NCBI GenBank assembly: GCA_020650975.1
Contig: JAIPMN010010679.1
Coordinates: forward strand, 1-21,756
Reading direction: 5' to 3'
Length of the DNA: 21,756 bases
From: Apostichopus californicus
Taxonomy: Eukaryota > Echinodermata > Holothuroidea > Aspidochirotida > Stichopodidae
The notes below the pieces were generated by a model. The model made no database searches. It saw only the letters and a program-made list of their open reading frames with translations, and was not told where the DNA came from. The translations under genes and the position numbers were made by a program. Below, piece after piece: positions 10,401 through 18,208 of the stretch (positions are counted from its first letter, which is position 1; each line of letters begins with the position of its first letter).

Positions 10401-13400
10401 ACAATGGCAAAATCTGCATAAAGACAAAGGAGAAAACAAACATAATAAGATATGAATATTCAACAACAGTTTCCTTTTGATAATCAGAAGAATTTTTTCA
10501 GAGCTTCCTTTACACATCAGTAATTTTGCTCTTTCCCAAAATTTAGTTAGTTTCCTCGTTATCTGTTCATGGTGTACTTACACATATATATGCCCCCCCC
10601 CCCCCAAATTAATAAATGATCTNNNNNNNNNNATATATATGCCCCCCCCCCCCCCAAATTAATAAATGATCTAAATACGAGTTACCTTGAGACATCTTTC
10701 CTTAGTCATGTCCAGAGATTCTGGATAATCACCAGGCTGAATTTCCTTTAAGTGAACATCATTGATCCATTCAAGGAGAATCCCAAGAATATCAAACACA
10801 GCATGGTCAGGCTGCAAGAAAATATCAATATTCATTAGCAACATCCATTGTACCGTCTTGCAGTTTTTCTATGGTTGGCTTGTTGGAAAAATAAAATGTA
10901 TACTTTTGAACATTCTATTACAGGTACTATCAATTAATAAAAAGGTTGGAGCAAAACCGTGGTTGACGCAAAAGGGCCAGAGAAAAACATCGGTTGGAGC
11001 AAAGGGCCAGAGCCCATCCTAGTCTCATAATACCGAAATTGAGCAATGAACAGGGTAGGCCAGTAGGGTCCTTATCCCTAAGACATGATAGGGTAAGTAT
11101 ACTCCCATTAGTGCAAATTTTCTGGGCCATTTTTTCCCCTTTCCCACATGCAGTCTGGGAATCTTTTTCATCGCCAGCCGACCTATTGAAAACCTCTGTG
11201 ATATTTAGTGTATATTATCAGCAATATGAAGAGTAAGTACATCCACTGTTAGACTTGCAGCATGAGTATGATTACAAGTAGAATTCCCCTCGGTATGAGT
11301 ATGAATACAACTTAAAGTTTGTTATAGTACCTATAAATTCCAATGACCTGGAGTATGAGTACAAATCCATGAGGATGAGTAGGAGTACAGACACCTATAC
11401 TAGAGTAAACGTAGGAGTACACATTCACTATAAGTCCAATGTGAAGTCTGAAATGAATTTCAACGTACCTTTGAATGTTGACTAAAACCTTGCTTTCCAC
11501 TCTTTGCGATCTTACTGCCTTGTGCTTGAGCCCTCAACTGATCTGTGAATTTATCTGCTGCCCTCTGTCGGTCCGATACGTCTTGTTTCCGTTGCAGGTT
11601 GGTGAGTCTGTGCTGGACGCTGATAGCCTGCGTTTCCAATTTCTTATTTTTGGTGCATATTTCATCAAGCTGACATGCAAATGTAATGTTTTGTAATCAA
11701 AATGCTAAACATGACTGTGTATGTAAATTGTATGCATATGAACAACAACAAAATTGTCTCTCAAGACTTAACAATTGAATGATATGTGAACTAAACAAAG
11801 TTAGCATTATAATACAGTTTAAGAACAAAGTTAAATGGGATCATGCTTTTCATCAATCACTAAAACTATTGAATGACATGTAAACAAACATGAAAACAAA
11901 GTTAGTATTGTAATACAATTAAAGAAAACAATTAAATGGGATCATGTAGAAGTTTGATCTTTGTATCCAATCACAAAAACAGCTCAACTTTGTCAACTGC
12001 AGACATTTCCGAGATTCTCATACTTTGGAACATTGACAGTAGAAACAATGTAAATAGGCAACAACGTGAAGCCAAATTCGTCATCGATACGTCTAGTAAT
12101 TAACTGACCTGTTTACGGAGAGAGTCATTGACATTTTTCAGGGTATCAAATGATTCCTTTAGACGCTTATTTTCTTTGGCTTTCTCGGTCATCACTTGAT
12201 GAATTTCCTTCAGTTTGGTATGTTGTTCCTTTGAGAAGAGAAAATAAAACGTAAAGCCTTATTTCACATACTCAACGTTGGTTGAAGGAAAACCGAGGGG
12301 ATTAAGGCCGTGAAAGTTTTATGCCATTCTGTTGAGTTTGGTGTTGTGTCTGTGTGATAGACTGAGAAGTCCAGTCACTTTAATCAATGTCTCTGAGATT
12401 TTAAACGGTCATTAGCATTTTCAAAAGTGGCACAGAAATACAACCTGCAGTATTTTCGAACGGTCTACAACAAATCATGATTAAGTTTTTGCCTTGACTC
12501 ATCCTTTAGACAATCCATTGTATTATTTCAGTCGCTGATTATAATACGTGGTTGCTCATTTAATTCCGGGACGCACTAGCTGGAATTCTCAATGGGACCA
12601 TGAAAACGTATAAGGTTCATCATGATAAAGCAAAAAAAAACAAACTTAATAGTCCAACTTCTGTCTTGTTCCTTTCAAGGGTTTGACTTAAATCTTGTAA
12701 ACCTGATATTTCTCACATTCTCTGGTCGACAGAAATGGGCTGGTCACCTGGAGAGGATGGTGCTAAAAGTCTCAAAGGTTGCTAAGAGCTCTAAACATAG
12801 AGAGTGAGAGAGAGTATGCAGTTGTTGTGAGGAAACAGTGATGAGTAAGTTAATATTTATCACCTTCTCCATTTCCTTTAGTCTTCTTTGGCAATCTTCT
12901 TCCAAATCTCTGATAGACTTGTCCAAGTCTCTGCTCTTCTTCTCTTCCTCTGCTTGCAGTAGTTGCAGCTTTTCATTGACAATTACCTCATGATCCAAGA
13001 GGGCAGCATGTTCTCTCTGATAGTCAAGAAATAAATTAATTTACATATTATATTTAGGTATCAGGCTTGTATTCTAACCTTTGTGTTATCTTTCAGGTCT
13101 AACATCTCTGAGAGATATTTACCCTTGCCAATATTGCAACCTCATATTTAACAAACTTCAGGGAAAAAACCCCACTTACTTCAATAGTTACTACCTGGCT
13201 ATCGTTTAAGGCAAATTAAAGTCATTATCGACTTTAAAAAGCTATAATCTCCTAAAGCCACAATTAATTAAGTACGTGACTCTAAAGACCATAAATTAAA
13301 GCCTACAAATTAAGGACAGAGTTACCTTTAACTTGTCACTGATAGCGGCCAATTCTTCATAGACCATATTAATATTTTCAGGTAGATTTGAATGTTGTTG

Positions 13401-14820
13401 GGAACCACGACTAGGAGTACCTGACTGTTGAGTTGAAGAACTTCGTCTAGAACCAAATAACTCATCACTAGAAGCTTCTACATCATCCAACTGATATGAG
13501 CCATGCGTACCTGAACGAATAATCAAGGTAATGATTTAGTAGGAACATGTGTGACATTGGCTGCAATGTAGGACATAGAGAGGTCCAATAGTAGAAGACA
13601 GTAGAAGGGTTTACAATCCTTGCCCGAAGGCTAAGGATTGAACAGTACCCACATTTGATAGGATGAGAGCCAAAACATCTGTTGATTAGAGGGACAGAAT
13701 CTGGAGATCATTTTCACACTTGTTTTAGCTTAAATGATTGTAAAATTAGCAACCGTAAGTATTAAAGAAAGTTTCACAATAAAATCAAACAAAATGTATT
13801 TAAGATTTAGCATGTAACTTTTGAGGAATTAATTTGACTTAGAAAACTTTTAAAGAGAACTTTAAATTGAAACAAGTTGACATAGCAAGCACATCCTCTA
13901 GCAAATTTGTAACTGGGGTCATGTCCAGACATAGCTTAACAAAAGTTATCTCCACCAATGCAAATGGTTACTCTTTGTTTACAAAAGTTTGTTCTATGTA
14001 TTTCGACTGAGGGACAATCCAGTTAACACAACAGTAGGGGTAAAATATAGATTAGTAAACTACTTTTCAAAAGTTTTAGCAATTCTTACCATAATAAAAT
14101 TTGAGCAGACTACTGATGATCTATGTGCCGTGTCCACTATTTTACTCGTGACCAGATTAAGATGTAACAATTTTGCTAATAACATATTTGAAACTACTCC
14201 TTGCTGATCCCTAGACTTTCATTTTTCAACCTCAATTACGCTTTATTAGTAGAATGGTTTACAATATAAATAGGCCGTGGCTATTCTTACGACTAGTCGT
14301 AACAATTATCTATAAACTATTCTTACGACATCGGCGAATTCATGCGCAGTAAAGTAAATAAAGCAACTGCGCGTGTAGTAGGAGTAACCTTAAATCCTAA
14401 CCCTTACCCTAACCGGAAATTATTGTTACTCATGGTCGTAAGAATAGTACTCCTGGTTGTAAAAATAGCAACTGCGCATGCGTAATCGGAAATTATTCTT
14501 ACGACTCGTCGTAAGAATAGCCACTTTGATATAAATATTGTGTACAAGTTTTTATTTGGAATATTTTCAAGATGCCTTACCATTTCTCCTTCTTCTTGGT
14601 GTTTTCTTTTGGCTCTGTGGTGTAAATGCAGCATTTGACACATTCTCAACGCCATCTAAGTAATCGTCACCATCCATAAGTTGAGAAATTTCAAGTTGCC
14701 TTGAATCTAACTTTATGATATGGCACAATTCTCGAAGTGCTCTATTGTAATGTTTTCTTTCTTGACTATTCAGAGCAGATGGGGAACTGACTGTCATTTG
14801 AGATCTACGACTTGAGTTTG
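7308..14820 (-). CDS. CCDC138: CCDC138, coiled-coil domain protein (5' end missing)
   Basis: Twelve minus-strand exons, in transcript order: 14581-14820, 13326-13510, 13123-13155, 12864-13016, 12109-12228, 11469-11669, 10686-10811, 10297-10413, 9743-9926, 9174-9350, 8254-8392, 7308-7458. All junctions are GT-AG and the phases agree throughout, giving about 607 residues and a TAG stop. The order is a variable N-terminus, a coiled coil (visible residues about 142-310), then a helical C-terminal region. Recognition rests on matches to human CCDC138 as remembered: STLRRLGEELY, KELFLEY, LKILEKISILLQKLSKLK and the AFLSLNLKSILFNLN tail. Human CCDC138 is 665 residues, so about 60 residues are missing at the start. 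The human protein has been placed at centrosomes or centriolar satellites in proteomic work (from memory); its molecular role is unsettled. The 3' neighbour-gene GUF1 is unrelated. Confidence 0.93.
7541..7860. repeat. degenerate CCAGGGTTGCC-type minisatellite in intron
   Basis: In the last CCDC138 intron (7459-8253), plus-strand strings such as TGGCAACCACTGACTGCA and AAGCTCACCCTGGCAACC recur irregularly at about 35-45 bp. Copies differ by many substitutions and small indels, so the array is old. On the transcribed strand each unit presents GGTTGCCAGG. The rest of the intron, to 8253, shows nothing recognisable. Confidence 0.75.
8254..8392 (-). CDS. CCDC138: CCDC138 exon 11 visible
   Basis: The acceptor TTCCAG follows a pyrimidine-rich tract. 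The exon reads VYLLKFLESCCNEGWFQACS, followed by LLLKSTSLDLKILEK and ISILLQKLSKLK, up to a GTAAGA donor in phase 2. The run LDLKILEKISILLQKLSK is the best conserved segment of the protein against the human sequence as remembered. The segment is amphipathic helix in character. Confidence 0.93.
8585..9145. repeat. 59-bp tandem array with paired CCAAT motifs
   Basis: About ten units lie in the CCDC138 intron 8393-9173. Unit anchors CATTGGTCAGAACATGG occur near 8621, 8680, 8728, 8787, 8846, 8905, 8964, 9023, 9081 and 9140, so the period is 59 bp apart from a shortened third unit. Each good unit carries GCCAATCACATTGGTC, that is CCAAT and its reverse complement three bases apart. The array ends about 28 bp from the exon 10 splice donor. 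Confidence 0.95.
9174..9350 (-). CDS. CCDC138: CCDC138 exon 10 visible
   Basis: The acceptor is TTTCTTTCCCAG and the donor is TCAG|GTAAAT. The exon reads VDLLANVFDVLRTDLKDERS, then KELFLEYRATVIILPFLKSS and NIAILAGAVDVFLQMSMES. It aligns with human FDSLCLDLKTEEGKTLFLEY and the following helix (from memory). Several overlapping plus-strand frames here are shadows of this exon. Confidence 0.93.
9351..9742 (-). other. CCDC138 intron 9743/9350 side
   Basis: An intron of 392 bases. It holds a poly-C run of about 14 at 9594-9607 followed by AAA, and otherwise AT-rich sequence with no recognised element. The run is a likely spot for sequencing or assembly error. Confidence 0.7.
9743..9926 (-). CDS. 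CCDC138: CCDC138 exon 9 visible
   Basis: The correct frame reads AVSLVSTLRRLGEELYRTPS and later KTKVSLFFKSPSLHIRFLSS and LIILRTLSQ. It matches human STLRRLGEDIF, AAFFKSSNLPLRFLSTLIVLK (in two pieces, from memory). A second frame is open along the whole exon (starting LIGLDTPKVRGRT); it is a shadow because it neither matches the family nor fits the neighbouring phases. The donor is CAAG|GTAAGA. Confidence 0.93.
10297..10413 (-). CDS. CCDC138: CCDC138 exon 8 visible
   Basis: An exon of 39 codons, phase 0 at both ends, beginning ILPLLVDTLHKLPTSSSKLH and ending FILWALSYSLQQEQ. It corresponds to human LLPLMTEQLQWMPFVNIKLH and FIYWSLRQL (from memory). It starts the helical C-terminal part of the protein. 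The flanking introns are 370 and 272 bases. Confidence 0.92.
10584..10672. repeat. probable false duplication around a 10-N gap
   Basis: The Ns run from 10623 to 10632. The 39 bases ending at the gap (ATATATATG, thirteen C, then AAATTAATAAATGATCT) recur as the 40 bases starting right after it, with fourteen C. Exact abutment of the copies to the gap is typical of two contig ends that overlap but were not merged across a homopolymer. It lies in the CCDC138 intron 10414-10685, so coding sequence is unaffected. Confidence 0.9.
10686..10811 (-). CDS. CCDC138: CCDC138 exon 7 visible
   Basis: An exon of 42 codons, phase 0 at both ends: PDHAVFDILGILLEWINDVH, then LKEIQPGDYPESLDMTKERC and LK. It matches human NGQVYELLTVFMDWISDHHL in pattern (from memory), at the change from coiled coil to C-terminal domain. 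The acceptor is TTCTTGCAG and the donor is AAG|GTAACT. Confidence 0.92.
10812..11468 (-). other. CCDC138 intron with low-order repeats
   Basis: A 657-base intron. GGTTGGAGCAAA appears twice at 10935-11008 along with AAGGGCCAGAG. From about 11250 to 11420 the strings GAGTATGAGTA and AGGAGTACA recur irregularly. No exon is seen; the overlapping short frames are low in complexity. Confidence 0.55.
11469..11669 (-). CDS. CCDC138: CCDC138 exon 6 visible, coiled coil
   Basis: An exon of 67 codons, phase 0, beginning LDEICTKNKKLETQAISVQH, then RLTNLQRKQDVSDRQRAAD, and ending in a polar stretch GKQGFSQHSK. The RLTNLQRK segment matches human ARLDNLQRK (from memory). It is the last piece of coiled coil, followed by a glutamine- and lysine-rich linker. 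Confidence 0.92.
11773..11990. repeat. old tandem duplication in CCDC138 intron
   Basis: Two diverged copies begin ATTGAATGATATGTGAAC (11773) and ATTGAATGACATGTAAAC (11868). Both continue through AACAAAGTTAG, AATACA and TTAAATGGGATCATG. The offset is 95 bp. It fills much of the intron 11670-12108, which otherwise shows nothing recognisable. Confidence 0.75.
12109..12228 (-). CDS. CCDC138: CCDC138 exon 5 visible, coiled coil
   Basis: An exon of 40 codons, phase 0: EQHTKLKEIHQVMTEKAKEN, then KRLKESFDTLKNVNDSLRKQ. It aligns with human RLRSSFDALKELNDTLKKQL (from memory), one of the clearest matches in the protein. Heptad-like leucines and a high charge show the coiled coil. Confidence 0.94.
12229..12863 (-). 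other. CCDC138 intron
   Basis: A 635-base intron with no element recognised. A short plus-strand peptide WAGHLERM near 12740-12765 resembles a motif common in LINE open reading frames, but it is too short to call. Confidence 0.5.
12864..13016 (-). CDS. CCDC138: CCDC138 exon 4 visible, coiled coil
   Basis: An exon of 51 codons, phase 0: REHAALLDHEVIVNEKLQLL, then QAEEEKKSRDLDKSIRDLEE and DCQRRLKEMEK. It is strongly charged with a heptad pattern. The acceptor is ACTATCAG and the donor is GAAG|GTGATA, a slightly weak donor. It aligns with the human stretch around RFLLEREQLLFRHENALSK (from memory). Confidence 0.9.
13123..13155 (-). CDS. CCDC138: CCDC138 exon 3 visible, 33-nt mini-exon
   Basis: A run of eleven codons (FVKYEVAILAR) lies between TTTTTTCCCTGAAG and AGG|GTAAATAT. 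It is phase 0 on both sides, as are exons 2 and 4, so including or skipping it keeps the frame. Including it brings the stretch before exon 4 close to the human spacing, with KYEVAILARRE beside human KFAEELQKRE (from memory). It is too short to be certain. Confidence 0.6.
13326..13510 (-). CDS. CCDC138: CCDC138 exon 2 visible
   Basis: The first two bases complete a Gly codon with exon 1, then THGSYQLDDVEASSDELFG, a serine- and glutamine-rich linker (SRRSSSTQQSGTPSRGS), and LPENINMVYEELAAISDKLK. The last part corresponds to human LLPHQISQIYDELFQIHLKL (from memory). The low-complexity middle is likely disordered. The acceptor is TTCGTTCAG and the donor is AAAG|GTAACT. Confidence 0.9.
13511..14276 (-). 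other. CCDC138 intron, exon 1 to exon 2
   Basis: The first part of a 1070-base intron that also contains a MITE (14277-14524). A 27-nt hairpin with arms CAATCCTT and AAGGATTG lies at 13614-13640. No exon is seen. Confidence 0.55.
14277..14524. mobile_element. 248-bp foldback MITE with telomere-like core
   Basis: Terminal inverted repeats of 26 bp at 14277-14302 and 14499-14524 match at 25 positions, starting GTGGCTATTCTTACGAC. Each arm is itself nearly palindromic (TTACGAC/GTCGTAA). Internal inverted strings CATGCGCAGT and ACTGCGCATG add to the foldback. CCTAACCCTTACCCTAACC at 14396-14414 resembles the animal telomere repeat. ATATAAAT occurs a few bases outside each end (14264-14271 and 14529-14536) and might be an 8-bp target duplication. 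There is no coding capacity. It sits in a CCDC138 intron. Confidence 0.85.
14581..14820 (-). CDS. CCDC138: CCDC138 exon 1 visible (N-terminal variable region)
   Basis: The acceptor is TTTTTCCTCCAG and the donor AAATG|GTAAGG, phase 1, completing a Gly codon with exon 2. It reads NSSRRSQMTVSSPSALNSQE, then RKHYNRALRELCHIIKLDSR, an acidic stretch DGDDYLDG, and a basic end KKTPRRRRN. No match to the human N-terminus could be made by eye. The frame is stopped upstream of the acceptor, so either an earlier exon supplies the start or translation begins at the Met in SQMTV. Confidence 0.75.
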
Positions 14821-16115
14821 CTGGAGGAAAAAGAAGATACTATAAGATTCATCTTGAGTATTAACATTTTTAATGAAATTTATGATAGATTCCTCTGTAA
14901 CAATATTAACACAAATGAACATGAAATGACATTCCAGTGTTTCACATTGGAGAAGTCTTCAAGCATTATATATATAGTAGGCTACTCAGAATCAAGAGAC
15001 GGAAAAAGTGACTGAAAGCTTACATAATAATTACTGTTACATGATGAAAATAGCATTTGTTTGTTTACAGCAACAAAAGTAAATCTGTCCATTCTCGACT
15101 CAAAGATAAAGGCGTATCAGATGACTGAATGATACACAGTATGCTACTAATACTAGTACTAAGAAAAAAAAAACAACAACAACAAATTGATGTGTTAAGG
15201 AATACAACAAATTTAAATTTAACCCCTCAAACTTGCATTTTGTGAAACATCAATAAAACATATTGTAGAGCAATGCATGTCTGAGTGGATAGACTTGGCC
15301 TAATCAGTAATCATACTGTAGTCTGTACTCAAATGCCTAGGTCTTTCTTACTCTTACACTACAGTCTTAGCTTAATGTGAACTAACCATAGCGTACTAGT
15401 ACAGGCTAGTACTAGAAATGGACTTGCCAGACAGAGAAAATTTTGTTTGATGTATAGCAACAATGTGGATCTGTGTCATTGCTCATAGTTTAATGATATA
15501 GCTGCTTAGTACTAAGGGGATGTACTGGACATAGTTTGCTAAAACGTTTTTTAAGCGAAGTAGTATAAGTACCCTACGTAATGACGGCCTATACAAGTGG
15601 ATTGGGTGGTATTGGTTACGCGATTATTCAGAGGCTTGACTAAATGTTAGGTTATATTATGTGTGGAAACGACTGCACACAAGATGGATATGGTAAATAT
15701 GAGAAAACAGCGAATGCTAACAATTATTTATTACAATACAATAGCTTTTCGCAATCCTTGAAATGTGCTCACCCATGATCATACTTCATCTGAGATAAAC
15801 TGTGCGGACTTATTTTAGCGGTACTTCTTTCAAACACACCGATTTGAAGCTAGCATGCGCAACAACATTCAGACCTACATGCCGCGGACTGGTCGTATAG
15901 TGAAAAGAAATACTTTGTTTCATCTTGAGAGGTGTTATTTTCCTCTTAATGTTTTATTTTCTATCAACACACGCTTACACCAGTCCATAAGTGATTGTCA
16001 TTACAACTGTGAATACATGCAGAGGGCAATGGCTGGGAATGGGGGAGGGCGACAAATTCCTTCAAACCAAATCCTCTGCCACCCACACCCAACATGAGAG
16101 CTAAAATGCAGCTTA
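14821..16115. other. intergenic or 5' region of CCDC138
   Basis: The first exon and promoter of CCDC138 should lie here or a little beyond, but no exon with matching phase 1 end was recognised. A minus-strand segment with ATG and a GTAAGC donor near 15020-15090 ends in the wrong phase. An ATTGG element near 15612 gives a minus-strand CCAAT box. Nothing else is supported. Confidence 0.45.
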
Positions 16116-16674
16116 CCAGTCTAAACGTCCCTTTACCAAAACGTCCCCGTACCAAAACGTCCCCGCTTTTGGTCAAAACGTCCCCGTTGGTCAAAACGTC
16201 CCCGTAAGTCAAAACGTCCCCGTCTATCACATTCATTCACAGTTGTGAATATATATTAATTTTAAGTTATAATTTGGCTAAGTTATCGGCATGCAAGTTG
16301 GATTACAGGCGCTAAATAAATCATGAAGGACTATATCGTTTCATTATATTTGGTATGAAAAAGGTATACGCTATATGTTTTTCAGTGAATTAACGAAGTA
16401 AGGAAAACAAAAAACATTATACAAGAGGAATTAAAAAAGAATTTGGATGCGTATGCTATTACAATATATATATATATCTATCATTCAGAATCCAACTCGT
16501 GTTTACAAAAATCCTATTACCCTACAGCCCTCTTGCATTCCCTTTTCTATTTATATTATCTTACCTCAGAAAATTATACTCAAAAATGTTTCCGCCCTCA
16601 TAACCGGCACTTCGCACTCCTAAAAACTGTGTTTTCAAAGCGGGGACGTTTTGGTAAAGGGACGTTTTGACTGG
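16116..16674. mobile_element. 559-bp MITE with ACGTCCCC-type inverted termini
   Basis: Ends at 16116-16148 and 16642-16674 are 33-bp inverted repeats differing at one base, starting CCAGTC and containing AAACGTCCCTTTACCAAAACG (in two overlapping pieces). The left end carries five copies of AAAACGTCCCCG spaced 16-20 bp apart, up to 16231. The right end carries two. The interior is AT-rich and non-coding. No clear target duplication was seen. Peptide frames such as GRFGKGTF across the termini come from the repeat and are not genes. Confidence 0.9.
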
Positions 16675-17681
16675 ATACCAAAAATGCATGCAAGTCTGAA
16701 GTTTTGCTGTACAGTTAAACCTTTATAACTTCACTCAAGCCGCTTTTCAGAAAGATTTTTGGCCTCAGGACACCATATCATCAACAAACCAATTGATCAT
16801 GTAAAAATATTGGTACAACAATTAGTGTGCACAAATAAAGATTGTAATATTGCAAAACAAAAAAACAAAGAACAAACAAGGGACACATGTCACCTACAAG
16901 TAGAATCTCTTATATAGTAAATTTTGGAGTGAACAAAGAAATGAGTAAAACATTAAAATCATATAGCTTTTATAATATTAAATTTAATATTCCTCAGAAT
17001 GGTACAACATTTTGCTGATAAATTAATATATATCAAAAAACATCATTAGCTTTTGCATTGACTTATGTGAAGTGTGTGAAATATTAAAACAACAATATAT
17101 TTGCTGTTCATCAAACTACTGTTAGATTCCAATTTGGTAAAATGACTATTTAATCATAAAATCCTTGATGGCATAATACATCCTTAGCTTGTGAGAGAAG
17201 AACCTACAGTATCAAAAGACCCTTAACCTCACTGAGCTATAATTGGGTAAATCTTCATGAATGCAAATAAATATGCTAATTCCTAACCAATTAGTTATCC
17301 CTTTATCTGTCAGAAAGTTGAATGATTTGATGTTAAAATGTGAATATATCATAACATTATAGAAGTACTCCTTTCTGTAGGTAACAGCTGGGAATATAGT
17401 AGAGGGAGAGAAAAGTTCAAAAATACTCAAAACAGTGATCATATTATGTTCAATTTTGAGCAAATTCTGAACCCTCTTCTGCTCTCAGTGGTGATCTTCT
17501 TAATACATGAATGTCTTCATTTGTTTAAATTACCTGTACCCTTTTTCCTCAATGACACTATTACAGTATGCTCGTAGGATGTGATGCTAATTCTTGTTTG
17601 TCTCAAAATCCTTTGTTGCTGCATCTTTGGATAAATATCTCCACCATCTTCTATATCATAATCTCTTCCCTTTTCTCTGTT
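16675..17681. other. intergenic AT-rich stretch
   Basis: No exon is supported on either strand. A minus-strand ATTAAA at 17149-17154 is a possible polyadenylation signal for GUF1, about 930 bases past its stop. No AATAAA was seen between there and the stop. If it is used, the 35-bp array lies within the 3' UTR. Confidence 0.45.
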
Positions 17682-18036
17682 TGTCCTTCATTGTCCTCTA
17701 TTGTCATTTCCTCTATTGTCCTTCATTGTCCCGTCTATTGTCATTTCCTCTATTGTCCTTCATTGTCCTCTATTTTCATTTCCTCTATTGTCCTTCATTG
17801 TCCTATAATGTCAATTCCTCTATTGTCCTTCATTGTCCTCTATCTTCATTTCATCTATTGTCCTTCATTGTCCTATAATGTCAATTCCTCTATTGTCCTT
17901 CATTGTCCTCTATTTTCATTTCCTCTATTGTCCTTCATTGTCCTATATTGTCAATTCCTCTATTGTCCTTCATTGTCCTCTATTGTCATTTCATCTATTG
18001 TCCTTCATTGTCCTCTATTGTCATTTCCTCTATTGT
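17682..18036. repeat. 35-bp tandem array beside the GUF1 stop
   Basis: About ten copies of a 35-bp unit read, on the plus strand, CCTCTATTGT, CCTTCATTGT, CCTCTATTTT, CATTT, so the unit is built from a 10-bp motif. It starts 47 bases past the GUF1 stop. Both 35 and the motif are free of plus-strand stops in several frames, which makes long repetitive open frames of up to 218 codons there. These are artefacts. On the GUF1 transcript strand the array is purine-rich (GGACAATGAAGGACAATAGA). Confidence 0.93.
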
Positions 18037-18082
18037 TCAGCAAACAGAATGCATGGGTCGTTAGAGTTGTCCTTTACCGATG

Positions 18083-18208
18083 TCACCTCTTCAAGACCGA
18101 CAGGAAGGCTTCCTTTGGTACTTCAACATTGCCAAATTTCTTCATCTTCTTCTTCCCTTCTGCTTGCCTCTTTAAGAGTTTCATTTTACGTGTAATGTCC
18201 CCGCCATA
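18083..18208 (-). CDS. GUF1: GUF1 last exon
   Basis: The acceptor is TTTGTCACAG. The exon reads [20 protein letters not shown], then [21 protein letters not shown] and TGA. It is the basic tail of LepA proteins; bacterial LepA has [20 protein letters not shown] at this place. A plus-strand open frame running through the exon is a shadow. Confidence 0.97.
   Translation of the reverse strand, partial: YGGDITRKMKLLKRQAEGKKKMKKFGNVEVPKEAFLSVLKR

Noticed and set aside
12733-12807. WAGHLERM peptide on the plus strand, like a LINE motif
   Set aside because: Only about eight residues match, and no reverse transcriptase or endonuclease sequence surrounds them.
15020-15090. Minus-strand ATG segment ending at a GTAAGC donor, as a possible CCDC138 start exon
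   Set aside because: It ends in phase 0, while the next exon needs phase 1, and it has no resemblance to the family.
15964-16236. Minus-strand frame with GDVL repeats and GRFGKGTF
   Set aside because: It comes from the repeated left end of the MITE and has no other support.
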